A stretch of 64,000 bases of DNA from Diaporthe sp. PMI_573 (taxonomy: Eukaryota; Ascomycota; Sordariomycetes; Diaporthales; Diaporthaceae), in assembly GCA_021399435.1 (NCBI GenBank), contig JAJTUP010000001.1:2728001-2792000 (forward strand), written 5' to 3'. The notes below the pieces were generated by a model, which worked only from the letters and a program-made list of their open reading frames with translations, made no database searches and had not been told where the DNA came from. The translations under genes were made by a program, and so were the position numbers. Of this stretch, positions 1 through 11,630 are shown one piece after another; position 1 is the first letter of the stretch, and each line of letters opens with the position of its first letter.

Positions 1-644
1 AAATCCTCTGGATCAGTAAGTACCATCCATGACTGACCGCATGTGCGCAAGTGTGTGAGGTAGAGAGAGAGAGAGAGAGAGACACACGTGCTAACACGCG
101 ACCAGATATCATCATGGACGGCCCTCCGGCGCAATCACTGGGTGTCGAGCGCGTCGACCCAGACGTCATGAAGCGACCGCCGCGGAGGCGCGGCGCGCCG
201 GTGCTAACGCGGGCGCTAATACAGCGTGTGGCGCAGGCGGCCTTTATCGTGATGCTGGGGACGATGCTGGTGTACACGCACGAGATGCTCGGAGACGGCG
301 AGGTGACGCGGCGCGACACGACCATGACGTTCACGTGCTTCGTGCTCTTCGACATGTTCAACGCGCTCGCGTGCCGGTCCGAGTCCAAGTCGGTGCTGCG
401 CGGCGAGGTCGGGCTCTTCTCCAACACGCTTTTCAACTGGGCCGTGTCCATGAGCCTCGTGGGCCAGCTGCTGGTCATATACTTCCCCTGGCTGCAGGAG
501 GTGTTCCAGACCGAGGCCCTGGGCTTCTACGACTTGGTAGGCCTGGTCATACTCTGCAGCACCGTCTTCTGGGCGGACGAGGCGAGGAAGTGGTGGAAGT
601 ACGGCAAGAAACGGCTCGGGACTGGGTACAGCCAAGCTGTGTGA
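1..644 (+). CDS. PMR1: PMR1-type Golgi Ca2+/Mn2+ P-type ATPase, C-terminal part (5' truncated by window)
   Basis: This is the last part of a P2A-type secretory-pathway ATPase that pumps Ca2+ and Mn2+ into the Golgi. The exons are 1-15 and 106-644. The intron at 16-105 has a GTAAGT donor, a GCTAAC branch site and a CCAG acceptor, and also holds a GA repeat. The join restores the membrane-segment-6 motif [17 protein letters not shown], in which the N and D are the conserved ion-binding residues of this family. It is followed by a basic cytosolic loop and the last four membrane helices (about 50-190 residues after the motif). The tail ends in a short basic stretch ([12 protein letters not shown]) and TGA at 642-644. 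The phosphorylation and nucleotide-binding domains lie left of the window. The assignment to PMR1/SPCA rather than SERCA rests on the loop sequence and the compact C-terminus. Confidence 0.92.
62..81. repeat. (GA)n microsatellite inside the PMR1 intron
   Basis: An uninterrupted GA dinucleotide run of about 20 bp lies in the middle of the predicted intron at 16-105. It is a likely length polymorphism with no coding effect. Confidence 0.8.
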
Positions 645-3011
645 GGGGGCGGTCGCTTCCTAGTTTGGTGTACTATGCATGGCGGAGCGCTTGTATATAC
701 ATTGTGTAGAGGCATTGTAATAGACTATTATAACCATCACATCTTGGTGCCACTAACACCGCTTGTCTGAAGCAGAGTTTCCGGAAAACGGAACCAGACC
801 AGATCGGCCATGAATCGAAACCCTACCGCTCTCTAAATGATAAGAGTTCAGGCACGCCCCAGGGTAACCACGGTTTTGTTCGTGCTGCGGGTCTCAGCCT
901 CGTCTCTGCTCATTGACGCATGAACCGGCTTGGGTTGAAGCATCGCCATCCCAACGCCCGACCCGTTTAACGGCAACTAGGTCGCTACAGTTGATCTTGG
1001 ACGAGATGTAGAAGTGTCCAGAGGAAGACATCAGTCAGCACCAGGACACCCAATACTGCGATCGGTGTGATGTTGCGTGGTTCCAGAACCAGGATGGTTC
1101 TTTGTATTCTAGGCTATGTGGCGATGAAGATAGTCTATATAGCCATCCCGCATTCCGTGTGTTGTGTCAAATCCCCACAGCCCAGCCTTTCTGGGATACC
1201 TTTGTCTGTTGATCGGGAGGCAAGGCTTGGCTCTGGTGCCTCATAATGAGCAATAGCAACACATTGATATCATTCTCTTGCAAACTCTTGCAACGTTAGA
1301 AAGACGATGCTGTCCGGTGACCTGAGTCTCTGTCCCAGGAAAAGAATAAATGGACTATTTGTATTCTCTGGGTTCCTCTACTAAGCTGGAACGGCAATAA
1401 GTGTCCTATAAGGACAAGGAACAATGTGTATTATCGACGATAACAGTGAGATTCGCTATGCAAGGCTTTAAACAGTGACTTTCCAATCTTCTGCAAACCA
1501 GTGCTCTGTTAGATGCCACTACTTCGCACTATAAGTTTCTTGGTTAGGACATATATACTGACAGGACATAGCGTATATTATCACATGTATCAGCTTATTT
1601 TGAACGCTCTTTGTCCGTAGAGAAAAGAGTTCCGATGCAAGAGATGCAGTGCACAGGCGACAGCAGTCAAAGGGGCGCAGGAGGCAAGGCCTCGGGCGGG
1701 CAGAGGATGCGCATGCTCTATGACTCGGTGTTGGATACATGCCCCGGCTGGGAGGGCCGTTCGGACGACTCTAGACTGTCTCTCTTGCGTATATCCCGGT
1801 TGCCCGAGCTCCCTTCGCGAAGATTAAGTGTTGACTTTTCGAGAGGCGCCTCTTCCGATCAGAGTCTCTCTGAAGAGTCGAGCAACGAGCTTCAAGCGAA
1901 GACACTTTCAGCCAGAAACAATGATTTTAAAGGCCTCACTTAATTGCTAGGATGCTGAGTCTCGGTAGATAAGCACATGGAATACAATTTCACATATTGA
2001 TGCAAGAGGCGCTGAGGCTGGAAAAAAGTGATACAATTGCACTCAGGCAAATCGAACTTCACCGACAGAGGTGATGATGCCTAGGTGATTAGCTAGGTAG
2101 CCTGGCAAATGACTTTTGGAGAATACGTCTAAATGGGGGTTTCACTTTGTCTCGATATGCCCTGTGTTAGAAGCTTGAGCATGATTCAATGGATGCTCAT
2201 TCTCTCCATGTCTATTTCCGCTCCCAAGTACTGTCACAACACAGACGACGGGCCTGGTTGCTGAAGCTAAGTCATCAATGAGGCTAGGTTCCTGAGGATT
2301 ACTATTCTAGCGTCACTCAACCGGGAAAAGTGGCAAACCCTTTTGAGCGCAAGTTCCATACTATGTACGTCACTTATCAAGTCACCTATTAGTGTTCTTG
2401 TATCGTTAACATAGCTTCCTGTCCAAAGAGGGCCTACCTACCTATGGATTGAGCCCTTTGCAGGTGCGATATTTTCAGAAGTCGTCATGGGGTTAGCTTC
2501 TATTTGTCGACATGATCGCCACAATTACATTCTCATTAGATCTAGAGGAGTCTGCATATCTGTTATGATCTTATAACAATAGTATAGGTCCTAAATTACT
2601 TGGGGCTTAAGGTATAGTAGCAGGTAGGCTGTTATAATTAAAACACAAATATTACCGCTATATAATAGTGTATCAACAACTTTGGTCTTTTTCTTACATT
2701 GGGCTTAACTATTGTCGGGAAAAGGCTGGATGTTAAATCGCGGCTGGTCTGTTTCAAACACAATCCCAGTATCCTTAGCGCTCGCCTAGGCCCCTGGACG
2801 GACGAGCCCCTGGACGGACGAACCCCAGCAGCCCGACCGACCTACGTAGCTTCCTTCCCCTTGCAACGGTCCAACACTGGAACGTCTGCAAAGGCACTCA
2901 GCACCCACACACAACCTCACAGCCAGCCTCGCAGCTGATGGCAACAACAGCCGTGACCTGAATACTTCCTTTACAGGCAGGCATGCAACGCCACTTGTCA
3001 CGGCCACCTCA
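645..3011. other. Intergenic, 2.4 kb, no supported gene
   Basis: This holds the PMR1 3' flank and the COG4 5' flank. From about 1.1 to 2.7 kb the sequence is AT-richer than the genes. A 110-codon open frame at 1611-1943 (+) has a Ser/Arg-rich translation (RLSLLRISRLPELPSRRLSV) but no recognisable domain or splice context, so I do not call it. A CT-rich, C-rich stretch precedes the COG4 start. Confidence 0.5.
2791..2822. repeat. 16-bp tandem duplication upstream of COG4
   Basis: Two adjacent copies of CCCCTGGACGGACGAG, the second differing only in its last base, lie about 190 bp before the COG4 start codon. This is in the likely promoter or 5' UTR. Confidence 0.8.
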
Positions 3012-5625
3012 ATGTCTGCTCTCAATGGCGTGTCCACAACCCCAAAGGACTCGAGCCGAGCTCGGTCGGCTTCCAACACCCTCACCATCAACACCAAGAA
3101 CAGCCCGCCGCACACGCCCTCGACAACCGCCCGCACCGCCAGTATGAACACCCAGGACGCCGCCGCCAACGGGGGCATTCATAGAAGCAACACCCGCCTC
3201 AGCTCGACGCCGGAGCCAAGCCCCACCCGCGAAGCCACCAACCCCGCCGACGTCCGCGCCGCCCTCGCTGCCCTCCACACCCGCGAGTCCGACCTCACCC
3301 GCCGCCTGCAGACCAGCCTTGCTGCCCAGGCCGACCTGCGCCGGGACCTGGGGCGGCTGGACAACCTGCGCGCGGGGCTGGGCACCCAGGTCATCGCGAC
3401 CCGCTCCATCAGCAACAACATGCTCGCTGGCGCCGCCCACACCGCCGGCCGGCTGTCCGGCCGCGTGCGCGAGCTCGACCTGGAGAAGCAGCGCGTCGAG
3501 GAGACCCTCCGCGTCGTCGAGCAGGTCGCCGAGCTCAAGGCCTGCGTCGGCGGCGTCGTCTGGAGCATGGGCGCCCCGCAGGACTGGGAGGCCGCCGCCG
3601 GCTACGTCGCCCGCGCCAGCAGGATCCCCGAGGAGATCATCCGCGGCGGCTTCGCGGCTGCCACCGTCCCCACGGTGGAGATACCCGACGCGCCCTGGGT
3701 CACGCTCGAGAATGCGAGGGAGAGCCTGTGCGGGCTGTTCCTCAGGGAGTTTGAGAAGGCGGCCAAGGAGGGCGACGGCACAAAGGTCACGCGCTTCTTC
3801 AAGCTGTTCCCGCTCATCGGCAGAGGCGACGTGGGGCTGGATGTATACGGCCGGTACGTCTGCCAGGGAGTGGCTGGGACGGCTAGACAGACCCTCAAGG
3901 CAGGCACCGGCGGCCATGGCGCACAGGACGGCTTCTTCTACGCGAATGCGATAACCAAGCTGTTCGAGCATATTGCACAGATCGTCGAGAGCCATGGAGG
4001 CTTGGTTGAGAGACACTACGGATCCGGAAAGATGGTCAAGGTCATCGAGAGGCTGCAGATGGAGGCTGACGTCCAAGGCGGCATCATCCTGGACTCGTGG
4101 AGTGACGAGAGGGGTGTCGACAGGAAGCTGACAGATGTGAAGAGCTACCCCTTCTCATTCTTGGTGCAGAGCTTCTTACCACAACAAAAAGGGATGGCTG
4201 GCATATCAAGAGTGAACTCCCCAGCGGTGGGAGGTGGGACGAATGACCCAAGGAATAGCGAGGACGAGGGTGTCAACATGAAAGAAGTGGACGGATTGCT
4301 GAACGAGATCGCTGTCATGCTGGGCAGATGGTCTCTTTACTCGCGCTTCATCGCTGGGAAATGCAAGGTAAATCGACCCTGAGAAACGCAACGACCACAA
4401 AGCACCTTGCTGACAGACATATCTCTAGGAGCCCGATTCGCAAGAAGATGCGCCTCTTCATGTACCAGACCTTTTGACCAAATCGAACCTGAGCCGCAAA
4501 GTCTCAGGCAAGCTTACAGCGCCCTACAATGTCATGAGCACATTCTTCTTCAGAAGATCCGTGGAAAAGGCATTCCAGATAGACGAGATGCCCAGCGGGC
4601 TATCACTAAGCGCTCAGAAACAATTGGAAGGCCAGCCTCCATTTGTGGTTTCAGCCGTTGACGATGTTATGTACATTGTCAACACAGTCATCCAAAAGAC
4701 CCTGTCTACGCACCAGAGAGAGGCTGTCGGCTCTGTATTACCAACAGTCGGCAGGGTTCTGGGGTCAGATTTTGTTGGCATGGTGCAGAGAAAAATGCGA
4801 GACGAATCATATCCCAAGCCGGTAGTGCAAGGAGGACTACCACCAGAGGACAAGGTCATAGCTTTCATTGTCCTTATCAACAGCTTGGACATGGCCAACG
4901 AGTACCTAGAGAGGATCATATTATCCTTCCTTGGGAAGTCGACAGAACGAACCAACGGCGCAGGGCCGCAGCCGGCGCTCGAAGACACATTCCCGTTCGA
5001 GCACGACGTCACCTTTGTCACTAATGCACTGAACACACTGCTGTCGAGCTTCACCTCGAAAACCACCGAACTGCTGGGCGAAGGGCTGCAAGTCCTAGCC
5101 AACCAGGTGGCCAAGCCCCGGATCCAGCGGGTCCTTGGCGAAACGTTCCGCGAGGTGGACTACACGCTGAGCGAGGAAGACCTCGCGGACATGGCCGCGG
5201 CGGAGGACATGGATGAGGACGAGCTTCTGGACCTTGTGGCGCGGCGCTTCGAGCACGGGTGGGACGCGCTGATGAAGCCGATCGCGCGCATCATGACGCC
5301 CAAGACGTTCAGCACGCTCCTGGACCTGACGGCGAAGCACCTGGCACGAGTGCTGGAGAAGCGCGCGTGGGGCTACTCAGGGCGGGCGAACGCGTTCGGG
5401 GTGATCCGCATGGAGCGCGACTTCTCGGCCATCGTCAACGTGGTGTCCAAGGGCGGCAACTACAGCGTCAGGGAGCTGTTTGCCAAGGTGAGCCAGGTGC
5501 TGATGGTCGCCAACATGGAGGACGACGAGTGGGAGGAGATCATGAATGACACCTCGGACGAGGGCATCCAGTGGGTACTGAGCGAGGAGGAGAGGAGAAG
5601 GGCGCGCAGCTTTGTCAGGGCATGA
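3012..5625 (+). CDS. COG4: Conserved oligomeric Golgi (COG) complex subunit 4
   Basis: This is subunit 4 of the COG tethering complex, which captures vesicles recycling within the Golgi and binds SNAREs and Sly1-type proteins. The exons are 3012-4367 and 4429-5625. The 61-bp intron (GTAAAT donor, CTCTAG acceptor, TGCTGACAG near the branch) joins GKC-K to E-PDSQEDAP in phase 0. The product is 850 residues, normal for fungal Cog4. Residues 1-75 are Ser/Thr/Pro-rich and disordered. Residues 76-180 are predicted coiled coil. The central Cog4 region includes DERGVDRKLTDVKSYPFSFL, and the C-terminal helical bundle ends EEIMNDTSDEGIQWVLSEEE. The first ATG of the open frame is used; nothing competes with it. 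The next gene on the same strand starts 475 bp downstream, so the two are separate transcription units. Confidence 0.93.
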
Positions 5626-6100
5626 GCCGCGTCAGGGCCCATTTGCTCGTAAGAGAGAGATCAAGCGAGAGATGCCACGTTGAAGTAGCATTAGCGGGCA
5701 CTTCAATCTCCGCAGATTTGTGCATGGAATAGTGAAAGAGTAGAGATCTTCTCGTTCGTCTGTCCGTGTCTGTGAAGCAGAACTGCTCGACTCATACTAG
5801 GGCCGTAGGGCCACAGACACGTCGTTGGAGGAACCCGCCTCTCACAACCTGGAGGCTATGTAGGGAACGTCGACTACACGTGGGACCCCTGCTTGGTGGA
5901 TTAGCACGCTGGAGTGGGGCCCAACCGGCAGGCATCCTTTTCCTCCAGTGCCGACGGCGTCAACCATCGACATGGAGCCGTGCAGAGACCAACCAATTGG
6001 CAGAAACAACCGACCTCAGCCTGCGAGTCTTGCACGCATTGCTTTGATGGAGGTGGATGCATGAGGGCGCGCCGTAATTGCGCAAAAACCCTGCGGCGAC
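5626..6100. other. Intergenic between COG4 and the rhomboid gene
   Basis: This 475-bp gap holds the COG4 3' flank and the promoter and leader of the next gene. The short open frames in it (for example 5766-6047) have no domain content. I see no RNA gene. Confidence 0.5.
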
Positions 6101-7849
6101 ATGAGCACCTTTCTCGGTGTTAACTGCTGTCTCCGCGCCGCCCCGGCCTTGAGGCTCAATCTGCAGAAGCAGGCCCGGGCCGTGGGCTCTGGGGCGACCA
6201 GAGCAATTACTTTTGAGGCCGTCCCCGGATCAGGCAGATTATTCTCTTCGATATGTATCGCCACACGGCGTCAGGGCCCCGGAGAAGATGTTAGGAACCT
6301 TGCACGCATCCAGTCCCAGCAGCCATGGCGCAGCTCCACGCGGCGCATCGAGAAGCAGAGGAGGACCTTCTTCGGCTCCTCGCGCGTGGTGACAAACTAC
6401 GTTGACCTGCCTCCCGGATACGAGGATGAGGAAGGCCTGTCCTTCGGGAAAGAGGAACTGGACCAGTCAACCACAATCAATATTTTCGGGGGCTCTCCGG
6501 ACATGACGCCCTGGAGGGCCACCAAGCTGCTCAGGATCCTGCACGGCCGCAGGGTCGCCGGCAGCCTCGAGGACCCCGAGGTGCAGGTTAACACCGCCAA
6601 CTTCACGGACCGGGAGGTCAAGCAGGCTCTCGAGTGGCTCCGTGCGAATGTGCCCGTCGACGAGATCACCAACGCGGGGCTGAGGGCTGAAGACGAGCTG
6701 CGGGTCCTGGAGAGCGCCGCCGAGTCGGAGGCCAACGAAGACGGCGCTGCCGGGAAAGACGCCAGCGCCAGCGGGAAGTCCAGCCCTTGGTCGCTCTACA
6801 AGAAGTCGGGCGAGGACAACGTCTACGGGGAGAGCATCATCGACAAGATCCGCGCGCGCAACGTCGCCAGGCGCGAGGCTGAGGAGAAGGCGCTCGAGGA
6901 GAAGCGCAAGCAGGAGGAGGAAGCGGGCCAGCAGAATTGGGGCGGCCTGTCAACACAGACAGGAGGCGCCCGGCAGGTCGCCATGAGCGCCAAGGAGGAA
7001 GCCTACCGCGCCGAAGCGACCTCAGACCTCGAGGCGCCGCCCGAGACTCCCAGGTGGCGCCTCCTCCTTCCGACGACCGCCTTCGTGGCCGCGCTGGTGC
7101 CGCTCCTCTGGTGGGCGTCGGGCTTCTACACCCCGCCGCCCGAGGACAGGCGGCTCGTGCCCTGGCTGACGCAGGAGAACGCCACCGTGTACGGGCTGGT
7201 GCTGTTGAACCTGGCCGTGTTCGTCGCGTGGCGGCGCATGGGCGCGTGGAGGTTCATGAACAAGCACGCCATCATGGACATGGTGTCCCCGCGGCCGACG
7301 GGCGCCGTGGCCGCCATATTCTCGCACCAGGCGGCCTCGCACCTCGCCGAGAACATGTTCGTGCTCTGGCTGCTGGGCGGGCTGCTCCTCCACGGCGGCG
7401 ACACGAACCGCGCAGAGTACCTGGCCGTCTTCCTCGGGTCTGGGGCCGCGGGGTTCCTCGCCTCCCTGTACAAGTGCGTCCTCACGCGCCACCTGACCTA
7501 CGGCCTGGGGGCCTCCAGCGCCGTGTTTGGTGCAATCTGCTGCTACTTCTGGATCCACCGCTTCGAAGGGTTCAAGATCCTCGACCTCCCGCCCGACCCG
7601 GCCAACGGCATACAGGGGCTGGGCATCATCGGGCTGATCGTGGGACTGAACCTGATCCCGCTGTTTAGGCAGCTGCCGGGCCAGAAGGACTGGATCTCCC
7701 ACCTGGCTGGTATCGCGACGGGGATTACGTTCGCGAGGTTGATAGAGCAAAGGAGGGAAAGCGAGAAGAGGAACGAGGCCCACATTCCGGAGGGGGAGAC
7801 CGCCGGAACTGGTAACGAAGAAACCGCTCAGGACAAGCAGAAGTCCTAA
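6101..7849 (+). CDS. PCP1: Mitochondrial rhomboid intramembrane serine protease (Pcp1/Rbd1/PARL type)
   Basis: This is an intramembrane serine protease that, in yeast, matures Mgm1 (OPA1) and Ccp1 in the inner mitochondrial membrane. It is one exon of 582 codons. The N-terminus (residues 1-100) is rich in Arg, Ala and Ser, with almost no acids before residue 60, as in a mitochondrial presequence. Residues 235-280 are charged and helical. The membrane domain starts near residue 320. The diagnostic residues are visible: HLAEN with His414 and Asn418 in helix 2, the nucleophile Ser472 in GLGASSAVFG, and His534 in WISHLAG. The active-site motif reads GASS where many rhomboids have GASG. The region before the membrane core is longer than in yeast Pcp1. 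The C-terminus is a charged, disordered tail. Confidence 0.92.
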   Translation: MSTFLGVNCCLRAAPALRLNLQKQARAVGSGATRAITFEAVPGSGRLFSSICIATRRQGPGEDVRNLARIQSQQPWRSSTRRIEKQRRTFFGSSRVVTNYVDLPPGYEDEEGLSFGKEELDQSTTINIFGGSPDMTPWRATKLLRILHGRRVAGSLEDPEVQVNTANFTDREVKQALEWLRANVPVDEITNAGLRAEDELRVLESAAESEANEDGAAGKDASASGKSSPWSLYKKSGEDNVYGESIIDKIRARNVARREAEEKALEEKRKQEEEAGQQNWGGLSTQTGGARQVAMSAKEEAYRAEATSDLEAPPETPRWRLLLPTTAFVAALVPLLWWASGFYTPPPEDRRLVPWLTQENATVYGLVLLNLAVFVAWRRMGAWRFMNKHAIMDMVSPRPTGAVAAIFSHQAASHLAENMFVLWLLGGLLLHGGDTNRAEYLAVFLGSGAAGFLASLYKCVLTRHLTYGLGASSAVFGAICCYFWIHRFEGFKILDLPPDPANGIQGLGIIGLIVGLNLIPLFRQLPGQKDWISHLAGIATGITFARLIEQRRESEKRNEAHIPEGETAGTGNEETAQDKQKS

Positions 7850-8764
7850 GGGGTCCGGGAAGTCTTGAGGATCTAAATCTTCTTGTACATAAGCCACGGT
7901 GGCGAGGGCATGTCCTCATGAGGCGCTTGGGAAAAGTACGAAAATACACTCCAATCAATCCATGTCATTCGCACCAAAACACACGCCATCAAATTGACCG
8001 AGCCCAACTGCAAGGAAGAGATACTGGCCATAGGCTGATAAAACTCAACCCTGTTCCTCGAAATCATTTAGACCTAATTGACGCCTGGCCGCTTATGGCA
8101 GTTTTGTGAATCGAAAAGACATGTATGCTCTCTCTTTATCCTACAGATAGCGCTGTTCAATTGTTCCCTAGGAGGATCATTTCTAGATTTAACGCTTGTG
8201 GAAGCATTAAAATAATCGAACAGAGTCGTGCACTGGGTTGTGCACACAAGAATACAAGCCTATTTGCCTGTCCACACAATGAGCTGGACTCATGCATTTA
8301 TAGTATAAAGAGCGTTAAATGGACATGTGAAAAGAATGTTTCGTCGTATTAACTCCTAGGTAAGCCAAATGCTGTTCCTGCTCCGTCCTGCTCGTCGCTC
8401 TCCCACTATCGTGTACTATTTATTCCGGTCCGCCCGCATCGCGGTCTCGCGGTAATTAGCAGCGAGACCTGAGCGGCCGTGACAGAACGGACGTGGTATC
8501 TTCCTGTCTTAAAAAAGAAACCGTCTCCCTTATGCTTGGGATAAATATCCGTGAACGCCTCCTTCCACCTTGAAACAAAAGAAGCGAAGTCAGTCTGGGG
8601 TGTGAAGCTTCTTCAACCCGGCTCAGCCGTAACACCGAACCCGCCAGCTTCGCTGCGATGTGGTCATATGATGGCCCTGTTCTGGTCGGCCTTTTCATGT
8701 CCCCGCTCCAAAACTTGAGCAATTGGGCCTTTCAAATGGGTATCAACTCCATGAAATCCACCCA
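7850..8764. other. Intergenic between two convergent genes
   Basis: This stretch of about 0.9 kb is the shared 3' flank of the rhomboid gene and the minus-strand gene ending at 8765. AT content rises between 8.1 and 8.4 kb. No open frame in it looks coding. Confidence 0.5.
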
Positions 8765-10261
8765 CTAGGCGCTCACGAGCCTCCCCACCCCAGAGCCCCA
8801 GCGCCACCTCCTAAGTGTTCCGCTGCCCGTACTCCGAATCACCTCGCCACCGCATGAGGTCGTGTTTGCACCCGGGCTCATCGGTGCGCCTCCACCGCCC
8901 ATCGTGTGGAGGATGTCCTGCCGGCCAACCTCGCGCCCAACGACGAAACCCGCGCCGAATCCCACCACAGAAACCAGAAGTACAACACCGGTACCCAGTA
9001 CCCACGTCAGAGTGGCAGGGCTGATCCACGTCACTGTGCTGTCGTCCACGCCCGCCGCGGACACCTTCTTCTTCTTGGCCGCGCGCTGAGATTTCGCCTG
9101 AGACGTCGAGGCGGCTCTCTTGCCTTTCTCCTCCTTGGACGAGACGGACACGGGCGCGCTCTGCGCGCTAGAGTTGGACGTCGTCCGAGTCGTAGGCTGG
9201 CGCATCCGTGTCGACGATTTCGGCGCACCGGACACGTGCACCGGCGAGGCCCCTGAGCCCAGTTCCGACTCCGGGACCAGTCTCAGCTCCATCGGCTGGC
9301 TGCTCGGCCCGACTCCCGCGCCCATGACCGGCTCCCCAGACGACGGCCCGGCGGCGACGTTGCGTTTTCCGGGCAGGTTTTTGGCTGCCGCGGCGCAGGA
9401 GAGCAGGGTTGTGAGGGATGCGCGCAGGGCGGCGTCGTTGTCTGCCTGGTAGGCCGGGGACATGAAGCCTGCTCGGACACGATTGTGTGACCTGTGGGAG
9501 GAGTATGACTGGGTTCTGGCAGCGGGATGATGGGGCGGTATTGCTGAGCTCGTGGAATAGCTACGATGGCTGAGGTGAGCAGGAGGGTGCGTAAAGGCGT
9601 TAGGCTGAGGGCGGAAGCCTTGGGAAGGTGATGGCCTGCCCAGTGCAGTGCCGTTGTCGTCGTCCTCCGAATCGGACAAGTCGGCGCCGGGCCCGACAGC
9701 GGTCTGCGAGCGTTGTAGTGAAACATTCCCGGTCCCCGACCGCGCCCCCCAGTTCTCGTTGGACGAAGTCATCAAGCGGTCCTCCTCGCTCTCTGTCTCA
9801 TCGCACTCATCCTGACTGCTTGTGGCTGCCTGGGCAGCAGCGTGGCTTACAACATGTTGTTGCATGGACTGATAGTAATGGTGCTGCAAGCGCCGTCTTC
9901 GGGGTGGGTGCGACTGTGCGCCAACTCGCAGACCGGTCGTAACGATCTCGTCACCGATAGAGGAGAGGGACGAGGAAGACGGCTGGGATGCGACCTCGAC
10001 CCATGATTCTTGCGAGAGAGTGTCAGCTTGCTGCGGCTGCTGCTGTTGTGATACACCGCTGCCGGGGAACGTAGCTGTGTCTGGCATGTCTGCTACATGT
10101 GCTATTGACTGACCATCATTACGTTGGTTTTGCGCCGCTGATGTTGCTGGTGGACTCGTATCCGATCGCGCAATGCCCTCTGAAACCCTATCGGAGTCGG
10201 GGATGGGGCGGCGGCTGGGGCGGCTGGGGCCTGGACGGCTGTGTTGCTGCGAGGATGCCAT
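8765..10261 (-). CDS. Unknown fungal protein with one C-terminal transmembrane segment
   Basis: This is a single open frame of 498 residues that I cannot assign to a named family. Residues 1-400 are low in complexity: Ser/Pro/Gln-rich, with two acidic patches (DECDETESEEDR and DSEDDDN). A more conserved-looking block, AYQADNDAALRASLTTLLSC, lies near residue 280. A basic cluster (AAKKKKVS) precedes a clear hydrophobic segment at about residues 417-442 (WVLGTGVVLLVSVVGFGAGF), and then come about 55 Gly/Ser/Arg-rich residues. The layout suggests a cytosolic or nuclear-facing protein held in a membrane by its C-terminal part. There is no signal peptide. The ATG at 10261 follows a long CT-rich leader on the coding strand, which supports this start. 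The unbroken length and even GC-rich codon use make it a real gene. Confidence 0.75.
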   Translation of the reverse strand: MASSQQHSRPGPSRPSRRPIPDSDRVSEGIARSDTSPPATSAAQNQRNDGQSIAHVADMPDTATFPGSGVSQQQQPQQADTLSQESWVEVASQPSSSSLSSIGDEIVTTGLRVGAQSHPPRRRRLQHHYYQSMQQHVVSHAAAQAATSSQDECDETESEEDRLMTSSNENWGARSGTGNVSLQRSQTAVGPGADLSDSEDDDNGTALGRPSPSQGFRPQPNAFTHPPAHLSHRSYSTSSAIPPHHPAARTQSYSSHRSHNRVRAGFMSPAYQADNDAALRASLTTLLSCAAAAKNLPGKRNVAAGPSSGEPVMGAGVGPSSQPMELRLVPESELGSGASPVHVSGAPKSSTRMRQPTTRTTSNSSAQSAPVSVSSKEEKGKRAASTSQAKSQRAAKKKKVSAAGVDDSTVTWISPATLTWVLGTGVVLLVSVVGFGAGFVVGREVGRQDILHTMGGGGAPMSPGANTTSCGGEVIRSTGSGTLRRWRWGSGVGRLVSA

Positions 10262-10292
10262 GGCGGATCCTAAAAGGGGGTGAGGCCGAATA

Positions 10293-10384
10293 GGGGAGAG
10301 AGAGGGAGGAGAGGTGCCGGTGGTCTCAGGAACGGCTGGACCTGGGCATATGAGGAGGAGAGGGAGAGGAGAGGAGAGTAGGTG
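10293..10384 (-). promoter_or_regulatory. CT-rich tract upstream of the gene at 8765-10261
   Basis: On the coding (minus) strand this is an almost pure pyrimidine tract interrupted once, ending some 30 bp before the start codon. CT-rich leaders are common just upstream of expressed genes in filamentous fungi. A promoter role is inferred from that. Confidence 0.4.
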
Positions 10385-11602
10385 GGAGGAATAAGGTGAT
10401 GTCTGGCTGCGGTGGTTGCGGTAGCACTGCGCAGCACGGCACGGCAGTGCACAGAGAGAGAGTGTGGTGGTGTAAGTCGAAGACAGAAGGGGACCCCTCC
10501 TTGGGTGCCCTTGCCCAGCCCCCGGTCGGTAGATTTAGTGGACCTGGATCTGCGGTGCTTTATCGATAGGGCGGGACGGTGGATGTCCAGTCTGCCTGTC
10601 TGCCCAGTAGACCACAGTGGATACGCACCAGATGCGGATCAGATGCAGCTGTGAATGCAGGTGAATCAGGGAATGCAGCCGGCCGAGCAGAGCGAGGCAT
10701 GCAAGGGAGGGAAATGTGACAGCACCGGTCGCCTGCCAGCGAGGAGGCTCGGGGCTCGGAAGTGCAGGGTCCAGAGTGCACAGAGTGCACAGTCGGGGTG
10801 GGTGAGACGCACCTCAACAAAAGGGAGCGTTAAACAGACCGCCTCCGATCACGCCTTGCAGCTTAGGCCAGGCCAAGAAGGCAGGAATCCGTGTCGAGGC
10901 AGAAGGCCCTTCCTGCCGTCCCGACCACCACTCCTAATACGGTAGGCTGCCTTTGTCGTGTCTTTGTCTCTTAGGACGAGGCGGCCACTTGATAGGATCA
11001 CCCTAGAAGCCTCGACTCGAGTACGCTGCAGCAAACTCAGCTTACACCTGCTGCCAGCACCCAAAAACAGGAGGGGGCCCTGTCAAGTGGCCTATGGAGC
11101 AGGCTGATCAAGTGCTTATCTCCGCGCCCCCAAAGACGCCGCTCCACGTCCACATGCTCCAATTGTCCCGGCAGTCTGACCTCCTGACTGGCCGCAGCCG
11201 CTGGATGCGGCGTCACACGAGGGGCCAGCGACACCCCCCAATGACGCGACGCTTTCCTGCGCATGGTATTATGCATACATGATCTTATGTTTCAACTCTC
11301 TCTCATGTTTAACGGACTCACCAGGTTGAACCGAGGTGTCGCTACGGTTTCACGCATTCATTTACTCGGGTTGTGTGGTATAACAAGAAATATTGTTCAG
11401 AACTCTCTGTCAATCGATCGATTACGTGCGTGCCACTGTCTATCGTATCCTACAACTAGTTGCATAAAAAGCAGTAACTGGGTATTGGAAATGAAGTACG
11501 GACGTCTCGGCAGCTGGGGGATACTTACCGGCCCTATAGTCAACTAGAATCATACGTCGATGAGATCTGCGTTGCCAGCCGGCATTGCCAAGGCGGCGAA
11601 GG

Positions 11603-11630
11603 TGCCCTCAGAAGCCCTCAGAAGCCCTCA
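11603..11630. repeat. Decamer tandem repeat
   Basis: GAAGCCCTCA occurs twice in a row, preceded by the near-copy GGTGCCCTCA. It lies about 450 bp beyond the stop of the NSR1-like gene. Confidence 0.7.

Noticed and set aside
3009..4076. 355-codon minus-strand frame
   Set aside because: Antisense of COG4 exon 1 in GC-rich sequence; the plus strand has a clear family match across the same bases.
7022..7897. 291-codon minus-strand frame
   Set aside because: Antisense of the rhomboid catalytic domain, His/Arg/Pro-rich and without any domain pattern.
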